Origin: a bacterium
GTDB lineage: Bacteria; Auribacterota; Tritonobacteria; UBA1439
DNA length: 64,000 bases
Assembly (NCBI GenBank): GCA_028716845.1
Contig: JAQUPF010000006.1
Coordinates: forward strand, 88,791 to 152,790
Direction: 5' to 3'
The position numbers and the translations under genes are program-made. Positions within the stretch are counted from its first letter, which is position 1; every line of letters begins with the position of its first letter. The notes below the pieces were generated by a model. That model did not search any database. It was not told the DNA's origin and saw only the letters and a list, made by a program, of their open reading frames with translations. This document shows positions 11,484 through 19,600 of this stretch, one piece after another.

Positions 11484-12299
11484 TCATCCCCTTCCCGGCG
11501 CCCCGGCGCGCACGACGAAGCAGCCCGAGGGGCACTTTTCGACGGCGGTCCCGAAATCCTCCCAGTCGGCGGGGAACGTCGGGAGGTTGTTCTCCATGAC
11601 CACCTTTCGCGAGGGGGTCACCTTCGGCAGGGCGCAGAGGCCGCAGGCGATGCACCCCTTCGCGCAGAGTTCCTTCACCTTCTTCCCCTTGTCGCGCGAC
11701 ATGCACCCAAGATACACCTTCTGGCTCCGCGGGACGAGCGTGATGATGCCCCGCGGGCAGACCTCGACGCACCTGCCGCAGGCCGTGCACCTCGTCTCGA
11801 TGATCCGTGGGAGGCCGTCCCCGCCCATGCGGATGGCGTCGAACGGGCAGGCGCGGGCGCAGGACCCCATCCAGAGGCAGCCGTACCGGCAGGCCTTGAC
11901 CCCCTCCTCGAGGAGCTCCGCCGACACGCAGTCGGGCACGCCCCCGTAGACGGCCCGCTTCCTCGACTCCCCCGTCCCCCCCTGGCAGCGCACGACGGCG
12001 ACGCGCGGCTCCGCGGCGGCCTCGGCCGTCCCGAGGATCGCGGCGACCTTCTCGACGACGGCCGGCCCGCCGGGGGCGCACTGCCTCGCCTTCGCCTTTC
12101 CCGAGGCGAGCGCCTCCGCCATCGCCGCGCAGCCGGCGAAGCCGCAGACGCCGCAGTTCAGGCCGGGGAGGGCCTCGAGGATACGCTCGACCCTCGGGTC
12201 GATCCCGACGGCGAAGATACGCGCGAAGAGGAGGAGACCGAGGCCGAGGAGGAGCCCCATCGCCCCGAGCACCGCCGCCGAATAGAGGATGATGTTCAC
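11484..12299 (-). CDS. rnfB: Rnf complex subunit B, multi-cluster ferredoxin
   Basis: 271 residues. One N-terminal membrane span (about 5-27) anchors the protein. Then a C-x2-C-x4-C-x16-C four-cluster motif (LNCGVCGFAGC ... QCAPGG), a ferredoxin pair (GSCARACPFDAI and CTACGRCVEVCPRG), and a third Cys-rich block after the SRDKGK stretch (CAKGCIACGLC), as in the longer clostridial/Acetobacterium RnfB rather than the short enterobacterial RsxB. In that third block the usual closing Cys-Pro is ALPK, but a KCPSGC pair appears near the C-terminus. It passes electrons from ferredoxin into the complex. GTG start at 12299; ATGA-coupled to folD. Confidence 0.94.
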   Translation of the reverse strand: MNIILYSAAVLGAMGLLLGLGLLLFARIFAVGIDPRVERILEALPGLNCGVCGFAGCAAMAEALASGKAKARQCAPGGPAVVEKVAAILGTAEAAAEPRVAVVRCQGGTGESRKRAVYGGVPDCVSAELLEEGVKACRYGCLWMGSCARACPFDAIRMGGDGLPRIIETRCTACGRCVEVCPRGIITLVPRSQKVYLGCMSRDKGKKVKELCAKGCIACGLCALPKVTPSRKVVMENNLPTFPADWEDFGTAVEKCPSGCFVVRAGAPGRG

Positions 12300-12312
12300 C
12301 GCGTCCGCCCGT

Positions 12313-12909
12313 TCAGAACGAGAGCCCCGAGAAGCCGAGGAACGCCATCGAGATGAGTCCCGCCGTGATGAGCGCGATCGGGATCCCTTTCAGCGCCTCG
12401 GGGACGTCGGCGAGATCGAGCCGCTCCCGGATCCCCGCCATGATGACCATCGCGAGCATGAAGCCGACGCCCCCGCCGAACCCCTGCACGACGCACTTGA
12501 GCAGGCTCCCCGGGGTGCCGAAGAACTCCTGCCGGTTGAGCGTCGCGACGCCCAGGACAGCGCAGTTCGTCGTTATGAGCGGCAGGTAGATGCCGAGCGC
12601 CCGGTAGAGGGCGGGGACCGACTTCTGGAGGAACATCTCCACGAGCTGGACGAACGAGGCGATGACGAGGATGAAGGCGATGATGTACAGGTAGGTGATC
12701 CCGCAGGGGACGAGGACCCACTCGTACACCGCCCAGGTGATGACCGAGCTCATCGTCATCACGAAGATGACCGCCATCCCCATCCCCATCGCCGAGGGGA
12801 TCCGCTCGCTCACGCCGACGTACGGGCAGAGGCCGAGGAAGCGGGAGAAGATGAAGTTGTGGACGAGGACCACCCCGACGAAGATCATGAGCAGCTCAAA
12901 GAAGTCCAT
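12313..12909 (-). CDS. rnfA: Rnf complex membrane subunit A
   Basis: 198 residues, six membrane spans, the normal RnfA length. GLCPYVGVS near residue 27 and PLITTNCAVLG near 113 contain the two Cys residues that, in this family and its paralogue RnfE/NqrD-E, help bind an intramembrane [2Fe-2S] cluster. It is an inner-membrane core subunit of the ferredoxin:NAD+ oxidoreductase that pumps Na+ or H+. Its ATG lies inside the 3' end of rnfE (14-nt overlap). Confidence 0.96.
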   Translation of the reverse strand: MDFFELLMIFVGVVLVHNFIFSRFLGLCPYVGVSERIPSAMGMGMAVIFVMTMSSVITWAVYEWVLVPCGITYLYIIAFILVIASFVQLVEMFLQKSVPALYRALGIYLPLITTNCAVLGVATLNRQEFFGTPGSLLKCVVQGFGGGVGFMLAMVIMAGIRERLDLADVPEALKGIPIALITAGLISMAFLGFSGLSF

Positions 12910-13561
12910 CGTCCCCCCTCCGCAGCCGGCGGTACCGGAACAGGCCCATGAGGAGGCCGAGGGTGATGAGGGCGCCGGGGGCGAGCGTCATGACGAGCGC
13001 CGGCCTGAAGGCGGGGCCGAAGACCGGCGCGCCGAACAGCCGCCCGGCGCCGAGCAGCTCCCGGACGGCGGAGAGGAGGCAGAGGGCGAGGGTGAAGCCG
13101 AGCCCCATGCCGAGCGCGTCGAGGAGCGAGGCGCCGACGCCGTGCCTCGAGGCGAACGCCTCCGCGCGGCCCAGGATGATGCAGTTGACGACGATGAGCG
13201 GGACGAAGATGCCGAGGCGGGCGTGGAGGGCCGGCGCCCAGGCGTGCATGACGAGGTCCACGATGGTGACGAACGACGCGATCACCACGATGTAGATCGG
13301 GATCCGTATCCGCTGCACCTGCCGGTATAGGGGGGGGCTGAAGAACCGCCTGAGGGTCCCCATGAGCGACGAGACGACGAGGGTCGAGCCGAGGAGGACG
13401 AACGTCGCCGCCGCCCCCATCCCGATGGCGTTGGCGACGCTCACGGAGACGGCGAGGGCGGGGCAGAGGCCGAGGATGATGACGAAGATCGGGTTGAGCC
13501 TGAAGACGCCCTTGCTGAACTGGCCCCAGGCCCCCTCGGGACCGCCGCGCGCCGCGCTCAT
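12896..13561 (-). CDS. rnfE: Rnf complex membrane subunit E
   Basis: 221 residues with six predicted spans, paralogous to RnfA in inverted topology. The matching Cys motifs are GLCPALAVS (about residue 33) and PLIVVNCIILG (about 121). LNPIFVIILGLCPALAVS is a strongly conserved RnfE stretch. It is ATGA-coupled to the rnfG stop at 13558-13561 and overlaps rnfA downstream, so E and A are probably made in equal amounts. Confidence 0.96.
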   Translation of the reverse strand: MSAARGGPEGAWGQFSKGVFRLNPIFVIILGLCPALAVSVSVANAIGMGAAATFVLLGSTLVVSSLMGTLRRFFSPPLYRQVQRIRIPIYIVVIASFVTIVDLVMHAWAPALHARLGIFVPLIVVNCIILGRAEAFASRHGVGASLLDALGMGLGFTLALCLLSAVRELLGAGRLFGAPVFGPAFRPALVMTLAPGALITLGLLMGLFRYRRLRRGDDGLL

Positions 13562-14217
13562 CCGCCCCTCCCCTCCTCCGGGACGCCGGCGCGCATGAAT
13601 TCCCCGACCGCATCCCGGACCGCGTCGGTGAGGGCGCGGCTCGTGATCGTCGCCCCGGTGACGGCGTGGATCCCCTTGCCGGACTCGGCGGGCCCGCGCA
13701 AAACGATCTCGTCCGCGCGGAGGCCGGCGTACTGCTCGAGGAACCAGGGCCGCGGGGACGGCGCGTCTCCGCCGCCCCGCCCGCCGAAGAGGAGCCCGAT
13801 GCGGGCCCAGAGCGACTCCCCCGCCTCCGTCTCCTCGATGCGGGCGCCGAGGCCCGGCGTCTCGGCCTGCGAGAGCACCCGCACGCCGGTCACCGTCCCG
13901 TCCGTCGCGATCCCGACGAGGACACGGATGGGGCTCTGGTATCCCTGCCGCTCCGCCGGGAGGGCGTAGCCGGCGATCCGGCCGTCGGCGCCGTACCCAT
14001 CGTAGAACGTGACCGATCCGCCGCCCGGGAGCGGCCGTTCCCTCGCCCCGGAAAATCCGGCCGCGCCGGGGAGGACGACGGCGAGCGACTCGGCGAGTTC
14101 GCGTGCCGCCGCCTGCTCGATCCGCGGCTGCGTCGCCCGCTGGACGAAGCCGAGGGCGAGGCCGCTCGCGGCGCAGACGGCCGCGAGGAGCGCGCCGAGC
14201 CTCAGCGTCTCGCGCAT
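13558..14217 (-). CDS. rnfG: Rnf complex FMN-binding subunit G
   Basis: 219 residues: one N-terminal membrane span, then a periplasmic FMN-binding domain. The flavin attachment motif TGATITS (about residue 185) carries the Thr to which FMN is covalently bound by ApbE in this family. No apbE gene is in the window. SD GGGGGAGGGG just upstream; the start overlaps the rnfD stop by one base (TGATG). A Gly/Ser/Pro-rich insert is visible around residues 145-155. Confidence 0.94.
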   Translation of the reverse strand: MRETLRLGALLAAVCAASGLALGFVQRATQPRIEQAAARELAESLAVVLPGAAGFSGARERPLPGGGSVTFYDGYGADGRIAGYALPAERQGYQSPIRVLVGIATDGTVTGVRVLSQAETPGLGARIEETEAGESLWARIGLLFGGRGGGDAPSPRPWFLEQYAGLRADEIVLRGPAESGKGIHAVTGATITSRALTDAVRDAVGEFMRAGVPEEGRGG

Positions 14218-15155
14218 CAACCCCTCCCCCGCCGCGAGCCGAACCGCCGCGGCTGCGTGCACCGGTCGATGAGCGGCGTGAAGGCGTTCATGAGCAGGAT
14301 CGAGTAGCAGACCCCCTCGGGATAGCCGCCCCACCGGCGGATCACCGCGGTGATGATCCCGCAGCCGGCGCCGAAGACGAGCCTCCCCCCGCCGGAGAGC
14401 GGGGCGGTCACCATGTCGGTCGCCATGTAGAAGGCGCCGAGAACGGCCCCGCCCGCGAGGACGGCGAGGAGCGGGTCGGCGCCGACGAGCAGGCTCATGC
14501 CGGCGAGGGCGCCGAGGAACGAGGCGGGCGTGTGCCAGGTGATGTCGCGCCCGGCGAGGAGCAGGACCGCGCCGGCGAGGAGCAGGAGGGCGGAGGTCTC
14601 CCCGATGCAGCCGCCGACGCGGCCGAGGAACAGGTCGGCGTACGACGGCAGGGGGAGGTCGAGCCGCTCCTTGAGGATGCCGAGCGGCGTCGCCGCCGAG
14701 ACGGCGTCCCAGGCGCCGTAGGGGCGCCAGGAGGTCATCCGGGCGGGGTACGACGCCATGAGGAACGCCCGGGCGGCGAGGGCCGGGTTGAAGATGTTGA
14801 AGCCGAGGCCGCCGAACGCCAGCTTCGCGACGGCGATGGCGACGAGCGCCCCGACCGGCGCGAACCAGAGCGGCGCGCCCGGCGGCAGGTTGAAGGCGAG
14901 GAGGAGGCCGGTGACGACGGCGCTCCCGTCGCGGACCGTGATTGCCCTTCCGAAGAGCAGCTCCACGAGCGCCTCCACGGCCATGCAGCTCGCCACGCAG
15001 GCGGCGGTCAGCGCGAGCGCCGCGGGACCGAACGACCACACGCCCCAGGCGAGCGCCGGCAGGAGGGCGATGTTCACCCGCCACATCACCCGGGCGACCG
15101 AATCGCCCGTGCCGACGTGCGGCCCGGGGGCGAGGATGAACACCCGCTCGCTCAC
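14217..15155 (-). CDS. rnfD: Rnf complex membrane subunit D (flavoprotein)
   Basis: 312 residues, NqrB/RnfD family, eight or more spans. The frame has no ATG at the expected place: a GTG at 15155 gives a GTGA overlap with the rnfC stop and has a GAGAGGGA SD, so it is the likely start. FNLPPGAPLW and FNIFNPALAARAFL are family signatures. DAVSAATPLG (about residue 150) is the place of the covalent FMN motif, usually S-G-A-T; here the Gly is Ala, while the attachment Thr is kept. YPEGVCYSILLMNAFTPLI closes the C-terminus as in other RnfD proteins. Confidence 0.93.
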   Translation of the reverse strand: MSERVFILAPGPHVGTGDSVARVMWRVNIALLPALAWGVWSFGPAALALTAACVASCMAVEALVELLFGRAITVRDGSAVVTGLLLAFNLPPGAPLWFAPVGALVAIAVAKLAFGGLGFNIFNPALAARAFLMASYPARMTSWRPYGAWDAVSAATPLGILKERLDLPLPSYADLFLGRVGGCIGETSALLLLAGAVLLLAGRDITWHTPASFLGALAGMSLLVGADPLLAVLAGGAVLGAFYMATDMVTAPLSGGGRLVFGAGCGIITAVIRRWGGYPEGVCYSILLMNAFTPLIDRCTQPRRFGSRRGRG

Positions 15156-16465
15156 CGCTTCCCTCTCTTCCCGATCTCCATCTTCGCCCGCTTGTAGTGC
15201 TGGACCTGCCCCCTGCTCGTCGTGCAGACGTAGGCGCAGGCGCCGCACTCCATGCAGTCGAGGACGCCGTACCGCTCGGCGATCTCCCACGCCCCGCGCT
15301 CGGCGGCCCGGCGGATGAGCGACGGGGAGAGCCCCATCGGGCAGACCGTCAGGCAGAGGCCGCAGCGGATGCACGGCCGCTCGGCGGGGATGCCGCGGGA
15401 CGGCAGGGCGATGATCCCCGAGGTCCCCTTCACGACCGGCACCTCGGCCGTCCACTGGGCGATGCCCATCATCGGCCCCCCCATGATGAGGAGCGCCGCG
15501 TCCGGGGCGAGGCCGCCGCACTGGGCGAGGAGGTCCGCGAAGGTCGTGCCGATCCGGACGAGGAGGTTGGCGGGCTCTCGGACGGACGGCCCCGAGACGG
15601 TCACGACGCGCTCGTAGAGCGGCTTGCCGAGCGCGCACGCCTCCCAGACCGCGACCGCGGTCCCCGCGTTCTGGACGACGACGCCCACGTCCGCGGGGAG
15701 GCCCCCGGAGGGGACCTCGCGCCCGAGGAGGGCGCGGATGAGCTGCTTCTCGGCGCCCTGGGGGTACTTCACCTCGACGAGGACCGCCTCGATCTCCGGA
15801 AACGCCCGCGCCGCCGCGGCGACCGCCTCCCGGGCTTCGCGCTTGTTCGACTCGATGCCGACGGTCGCGCGCGCCGCGCCGGTCGCGCGCATGAGGAGCC
15901 GCGCGCCGGCGACGACGTCGCCGGGGCGCTCCCGCATGAGCCGGTCGTCGGCGGTGAGGTACGGCTCGCACTCGGCGCCGTTGATGATGACGTGCCCGAT
16001 CGTCCTCCCCGGTGGCGGCGACAGCTTGACGTGCGCGGGGAACTCGGCCCCCCCCAGCCCGACGATCCCGGCCTCCCTGATCCTCGCTATGATCTCCGAC
16101 GGCGCCGCCCGGACCGGGTCGGGGATGCCGGTCCCCTCCCAGGCCTTCTCGTCCCTGCCGTCCCCCTCGATCTCCACCGCGGGCGCCGTGCCGCCGTAGG
16201 GAACGGGCGTCTCGCCGATCAGGGAGACGGCGCCCGATATGCTCGCGTGAACCGGCACCGCGCGCGCCCCCTCCCCCTCCGCGATCTTCTCGCCCGTCAG
16301 GACCCGCCGGCCCGGCTCGACGAGCGGCCGGAGGCGGGCCTTCCCGCCCCCGCCGAGCGGGATGATGACCCGGGCCGGCAACGCGGCGCGGCGGATGGGG
16401 AGATCGCGGGTGCGGTCCTTGCAGTCGGGCGGGTGCACCCCGCCCCGGAACGTCTTCAATCGCAT
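15152..16465 (-). CDS. rnfC: Rnf complex subunit C (NADH-binding, two [4Fe-4S])
   Basis: 437 residues, a compact RnfC without the long Ala-rich tail of enterobacteria. N-terminal FRGGVHPP is diagnostic. GLGGAEFPAHVKL and NGAECEPYLTADDRLM form the NADH/FMN-binding Complex1_51K-like domain; SLBB-like region follows. Two ferredoxin motifs lie at CIRCGLCLTVCP and CMECGACAYVC near the C-terminus. It docks NAD(H) on the cytoplasmic side. It is the first gene of rnfCDGEAB, starting right at the end of the SH3 gene with SD GGAG overlapping that gene's stop. The gene order is that of Acetobacterium woodii, where Rnf makes a Na+ gradient from reduced ferredoxin. Confidence 0.96.
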   Translation of the reverse strand: MRLKTFRGGVHPPDCKDRTRDLPIRRAALPARVIIPLGGGGKARLRPLVEPGRRVLTGEKIAEGEGARAVPVHASISGAVSLIGETPVPYGGTAPAVEIEGDGRDEKAWEGTGIPDPVRAAPSEIIARIREAGIVGLGGAEFPAHVKLSPPPGRTIGHVIINGAECEPYLTADDRLMRERPGDVVAGARLLMRATGAARATVGIESNKREAREAVAAAARAFPEIEAVLVEVKYPQGAEKQLIRALLGREVPSGGLPADVGVVVQNAGTAVAVWEACALGKPLYERVVTVSGPSVREPANLLVRIGTTFADLLAQCGGLAPDAALLIMGGPMMGIAQWTAEVPVVKGTSGIIALPSRGIPAERPCIRCGLCLTVCPMGLSPSLIRRAAERGAWEIAERYGVLDCMECGACAYVCTTSRGQVQHYKRAKMEIGKRGKR

Positions 16466-16466
16466 G

Positions 16467-17270
16467 CTACTCCACCTCGAGCCGCCGCACGTCCACGATC
16501 GGCGTGCCCGCGGGGCTCCGGGCGACCTCGTATCCCCAGACGCGGACCCTGTCCCCCTCGAAATAGGCGATGTTGATCGTCTCGGAGACGATCAGGCACG
16601 CCGTCCGCCTGAAGAGCGTGCCCGCGACGAGCCGGTGGCGGACGCCGGGGACCCCGGCCTCGTCCGCCTTCCTGATCGTGCCCTCGAAGACGCGGGGGGG
16701 CGGCCTCCGTTCGGCCGGCGGCGATGCCGGCGGCCCGGGCCGCTCCTCCTCCCCTGCGGCCGCCGGCTTCCCGGGCGCCGTTTCGCGGGGGTGGAGCTCG
16801 ATCAGCTCGGCGCTCACCCAGCAGGCCGCGCTCGAGGGCGCCCGTATCCTGGTCCAGTCAACACCCTCCTCGACGACCTCGACCCGGTCGCCCCGCGAGA
16901 GCGCGCCGACGACGTTCGCCTTGAGCGCGGGCTTCGCCCTGACGTTGAGCCGCCCGCAGATCACCGCGCCGTCCGCGACGTAGCGGCTCGCCACCCAGAG
17001 CGGCACATCGGCCGGGGGGACGATCCCGAACCAGCCGCCCTCGAGGCCGGTGACGGTCACCCGCTCGCCCCGCTCGAGCGTCGCCACGATTTCGTAGTTC
17101 AGGCTCCTCCCGGCGCGCACGTTCGCCCGGTCTGCGACGACCTCGCCCGCGCACGGGAACTTCAGCCGTTCCGCGGTCGTCGCGGCGGCGACGAGGCACA
17201 GGGCGGCCGCGCACGCACTCCCCGCGTCGCGCGCGAATCCCCGGCCGTCACCTCTCGAACATCTTTTCAA
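16467..17270 (-). CDS. secreted double SH3-domain protein
   Basis: 267 residues. Signal peptide (Ala/Cys/Leu run at about 18-32), then two bacterial SH3 domains: one at about 43-98 (DRANVRAGRSLNYEIVATLE ... GWFGI) and one at about 103-155 (GRLNVRAKPALKANVVGALS ... DWTRI). A Pro-rich linker follows and then a C-terminal domain of about 75 residues that I do not recognise. SH3b domains often bind peptidoglycan. The start is a TTG at 17270, inside the rluB 3' end (23-nt overlap), supported by a GAGGGAG SD; no better in-frame start exists before the signal peptide. It ends 1 nt before rnfC, so it is part of the Rnf transcript. Confidence 0.75.
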   Translation of the reverse strand: MKRCSRGDGRGFARDAGSACAAALCLVAAATTAERLKFPCAGEVVADRANVRAGRSLNYEIVATLERGERVTVTGLEGGWFGIVPPADVPLWVASRYVADGAVICGRLNVRAKPALKANVVGALSRGDRVEVVEEGVDWTRIRAPSSAACWVSAELIELHPRETAPGKPAAAGEEERPGPPASPPAERRPPPRVFEGTIRKADEAGVPGVRHRLVAGTLFRRTACLIVSETINIAYFEGDRVRVWGYEVARSPAGTPIVDVRRLEVE

Positions 17271-17958
17271 GGTGCTCCCTCGACACGACGCGGAACGACC
17301 CGGGCGGGAGGCCGCCGAGGCGCAGCCCGCCGATCGCCGTCCGCCGCAGCGCCAGGACGGGGCAGCCGACGGCGGCGAACATCCGCTTGAGCTGCCGCTT
17401 GCGCCCCTCCCTGATCCTGACCGTCACCGTTCCGCCGCCGGCGGCGGCTCGCGCCTCGACGACGCGGGCGGGCAACGTCATCCGCCCGTCGATCGGGATC
17501 CCCCGCTCGATCCGCGCCCTCGCGGCGGCGGCCAGCGGCGCGGCCGTCCGCAGGATGTAGGTCTTCCACACCTCGCCGCGCGGGTGCGCGACGCGCTCGG
17601 CGAAGGCGCCGTCGTTCGTGAGGACGATGAGCCCCTCGGCGTCGAAGTCAAGGCGCCCGACCGTGAAGAGGCGCTGGGGCACCTCCGCGAGGAGGCCGTA
17701 CACCGTCGGCCGCCGGCGCGGATCGCGCCGCGTGCAGAGGACGCCGCGCGGCTTGTTGAGGACCACGTAGACCTTCTCCTCGGCGCCGATCCGCCTCCCG
17801 TCGAGCGTGATCACGTCGGCCGCCGGGTCGGCGGCGCTGCCGAGCGCCGTCACCGTCAGGCCGTTGACCCGCACGCGCCCGGCGCGTATGAGGGCCTCGC
17901 ACGACCGCCTCGACCCGGCGCCGGCCGCCGCCAGGATCTTCTGGAGCCGCTGCCTCAC
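17248..17958 (-). CDS. rluB: RsuA/RluB-family pseudouridine synthase
   Basis: 236 residues. An N-terminal S4 RNA-binding domain (LQKILAAAGAGSRRSCEALI ... GRVRVNG) is followed by a pseudouridine synthase fold with the catalytic motif GRLDFDAEGLIVLTNDG (the Asp after Arg-Leu is the nucleophile) and the C-terminal motif REGRKRQLKRMF. Substrate in relatives is 23S rRNA (RluB/RluE) or 16S rRNA (RsuA); RluB is the commoner choice outside proteobacteria. GTG start at 17958. It lies between the small basic protein gene and the SH3 gene on one probable transcript. Confidence 0.9.
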   Translation of the reverse strand: MRQRLQKILAAAGAGSRRSCEALIRAGRVRVNGLTVTALGSAADPAADVITLDGRRIGAEEKVYVVLNKPRGVLCTRRDPRRRPTVYGLLAEVPQRLFTVGRLDFDAEGLIVLTNDGAFAERVAHPRGEVWKTYILRTAAPLAAAARARIERGIPIDGRMTLPARVVEARAAAGGGTVTVRIREGRKRQLKRMFAAVGCPVLALRRTAIGGLRLGGLPPGSFRVVSREHLEKMFER

Positions 17959-17992
17959 CCGGACCGCCCCCCCGCGCGACGCGGCGGCGACC

Positions 17993-18145
17993 TCAGTCCA
18001 CCCGCGTCTTCGGCAGGCCGAGGACCCTGTCGCCCTCCTTCCACTTCCCCGCCTTCTTCAGGGTGTCGATCCGCTCGAAGCGCTTGAGGACGTTCCGCTT
18101 CGTCTTGATCTTCCCGCTCCCGCCGAAACTCGAGTGCCTGCTCAT
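17993..18145 (-). CDS. small basic protein of the Chlamydiae/Verrucomicrobia type
   Basis: A 50-residue frame, very rich in Lys and Arg. MSRHSSFGGSGKIKTKRNVL opens the protein; FERIDTLKKAGKWKEGDRV and GLPKTR follow. This matches my memory of the small basic protein family (TIGR04137) found in Chlamydiae, Verrucomicrobia, Lentisphaerae and relatives; its role is unproven but the composition suggests binding to rRNA or the ribosome. SD GGGAGGAGG 9 nt upstream. It precedes rluB, an rRNA-modifying enzyme, by 34 nt. It is the best phylogenetic marker in the window. Confidence 0.88.
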   Translation of the reverse strand: MSRHSSFGGSGKIKTKRNVLKRFERIDTLKKAGKWKEGDRVLGLPKTRVD

Positions 18146-18179
18146 CGTCCAGCACCTCCTCCCTGCCGCCGCGCCCGCC

Positions 18180-19160
18180 TCAGGGGCCGAGCAGGGCCGC
18201 GAAATGGCACGCGGAACGCCTGCCGGGCTCGACCTCGTCGAGGCGGGGCTCCTTCTCGACGCACACCTCCCGCCGCATCAGGCAGCGCGGGTGGAACCGG
18301 CAGCCCGGCGGGTATCGCAGCGGGTCCGGCACGCTCCCGCTGATCGCCTCGAGCCGGCCGCGCCGCTCCCCCAGCCGCGGCATCGAGCGGAGGAGGGCGC
18401 GCGTGTACGGGTGGCGCGGGGCGTCGAGGAGCCCGCCGGCGGGCCCCTCCTCGACGATCCTCCCCGCGTACATAACCGCCACCCGGCCCGCGATCCTCGA
18501 GACCACGCCGAGGTCGTGGCTGATGAGGAGGAGCGCCATCCCGCTGTCCCGCTGCACCTCCTCCAGGAGCGCGAGAATCTGCGCCTGGATCGTCACGTCG
18601 AGCGCCGTCGTCGGCTCGTCCGCGATGAGGAGCCGCGGCCGGCAGGAGAGCCCCATCGCGATCATCACGCGCTGCTGCATCCCCCCCGAGAGCTGGTGCG
18701 GGTACTCCCGCAGGCACTCGCCGGGCACGGGGATGTGAACGCGCGCGAGGGCGTCGCGCGCCTCCCGCATCGCCGCGGCGCGCCCGATCCCCCTGTGGAG
18801 CATGATCGCCTCGGCGAGCTGCCGCCCGACGGTCAGCACGGGCGTGAGCGAGGCGAACGGGTCCTGGAAGACCATCGCGATCTCGCCGCCCCTGATCCGC
18901 CGCATCTCCCGCTCCGTGAGGCCGAGGAGATCCGTCCCCCTCCACCGCACGCGGCCCCCGGCGATCGTCCCCTCGCGGGGGCCGATGAGGCGCATGATCG
19001 CGAGCGCCGTCGCGCTCTTCCCGCACGCGCTCTCGCCGACGAGGCCGAGCGTCTCCCCCTCGTCGAGCCGCAGCGACACGCCGTCCACCGCCCTGACGAT
19101 GCCGTCGTCGGAATGGTAGACGGCGACGAGATCCTCGACCTCGAGCAGGGTACCCCCCAT
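18180..19160 (-). CDS. oligopeptide/dipeptide ABC transporter ATP-binding protein (OppD/DppD type)
   Basis: 326 residues. Walker A GESACGKSATAL (about 43-54), Q-loop VFQDPFASL, signature YPHQLSGGMQQRV, Walker B LLIADEPTTALDV and H-loop ISHDLGVV are all present. The C-terminal oligo_HPY extension (RHPYTRALL, then CRFHPRC) is specific to the Opp/Dpp/Nik subfamily; its Cys residues can bind a [4Fe-4S] cluster in some members. No permease, binding protein or OppF partner is in the window. It follows secG by 79 nt on the same strand, so it may be an ATPase serving permeases encoded elsewhere. Confidence 0.9.
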   Translation of the reverse strand: MGGTLLEVEDLVAVYHSDDGIVRAVDGVSLRLDEGETLGLVGESACGKSATALAIMRLIGPREGTIAGGRVRWRGTDLLGLTEREMRRIRGGEIAMVFQDPFASLTPVLTVGRQLAEAIMLHRGIGRAAAMREARDALARVHIPVPGECLREYPHQLSGGMQQRVMIAMGLSCRPRLLIADEPTTALDVTIQAQILALLEEVQRDSGMALLLISHDLGVVSRIAGRVAVMYAGRIVEEGPAGGLLDAPRHPYTRALLRSMPRLGERRGRLEAISGSVPDPLRYPPGCRFHPRCLMRREVCVEKEPRLDEVEPGRRSACHFAALLGP

Positions 19161-19239
19161 GCGCGCCCCTCCCGCGGCGGCCCCGGACGGAAAATATCCA
19201 CCGCCCGCCCCCCGACGGTGGATCGGCTGCCCGGCGGCG

Positions 19240-19590
19240 CTACCCGGCGTCGCCGCCGGCCTCTCCCGCCGCCCCGGCGGGCGCCTCGGGTGCCGGCGGG
19301 ACCGCCGCCGCGGCGGGGGCGGCCTCCTCGCCGACGGCCCCGACGATGGATCTCCCGCCCGCCGGGCGCAGCCGCGTGAAGAGGAGGCAGGAGACGATGA
19401 ACGTCACGGCCAGGACGATCGTCACCTTCCCCAGGACGTCGCCGGCGCGGGCGCCGAATATCGTCTGCCCGCCCCCGCCGAGCCCGAACGCGCCGGAGAG
19501 CCCCGCGTCCTTGCCCGACTGGAGGAGAACGGCGACGATGAGGAGAACGCAGCTTGTGACATGGACCGCCACGACCAGCATGAACAGCAT
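19240..19590 (-). CDS. secG: protein translocase subunit SecG
   Basis: 116 residues. Two membrane spans (about 5-23 and 53-72) separated by the conserved loop LLQSGKDAGLSGAFG and the GGGGQTIFG motif. The C-terminal 40 residues are Ala/Pro/Gly/Glu-rich and variable, as in many SecG proteins. It is an accessory subunit of the SecYEG channel. SD GAGGAGG overlaps the tpiA stop 10 nt upstream. The gap-pgk-tpiA-secG order is common in bacteria. Confidence 0.93.
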   Translation of the reverse strand: MLFMLVVAVHVTSCVLLIVAVLLQSGKDAGLSGAFGLGGGGQTIFGARAGDVLGKVTIVLAVTFIVSCLLFTRLRPAGGRSIVGAVGEEAAPAAAAVPPAPEAPAGAAGEAGGDAG

Positions 19591-19600
19591 TGATGCCTCC

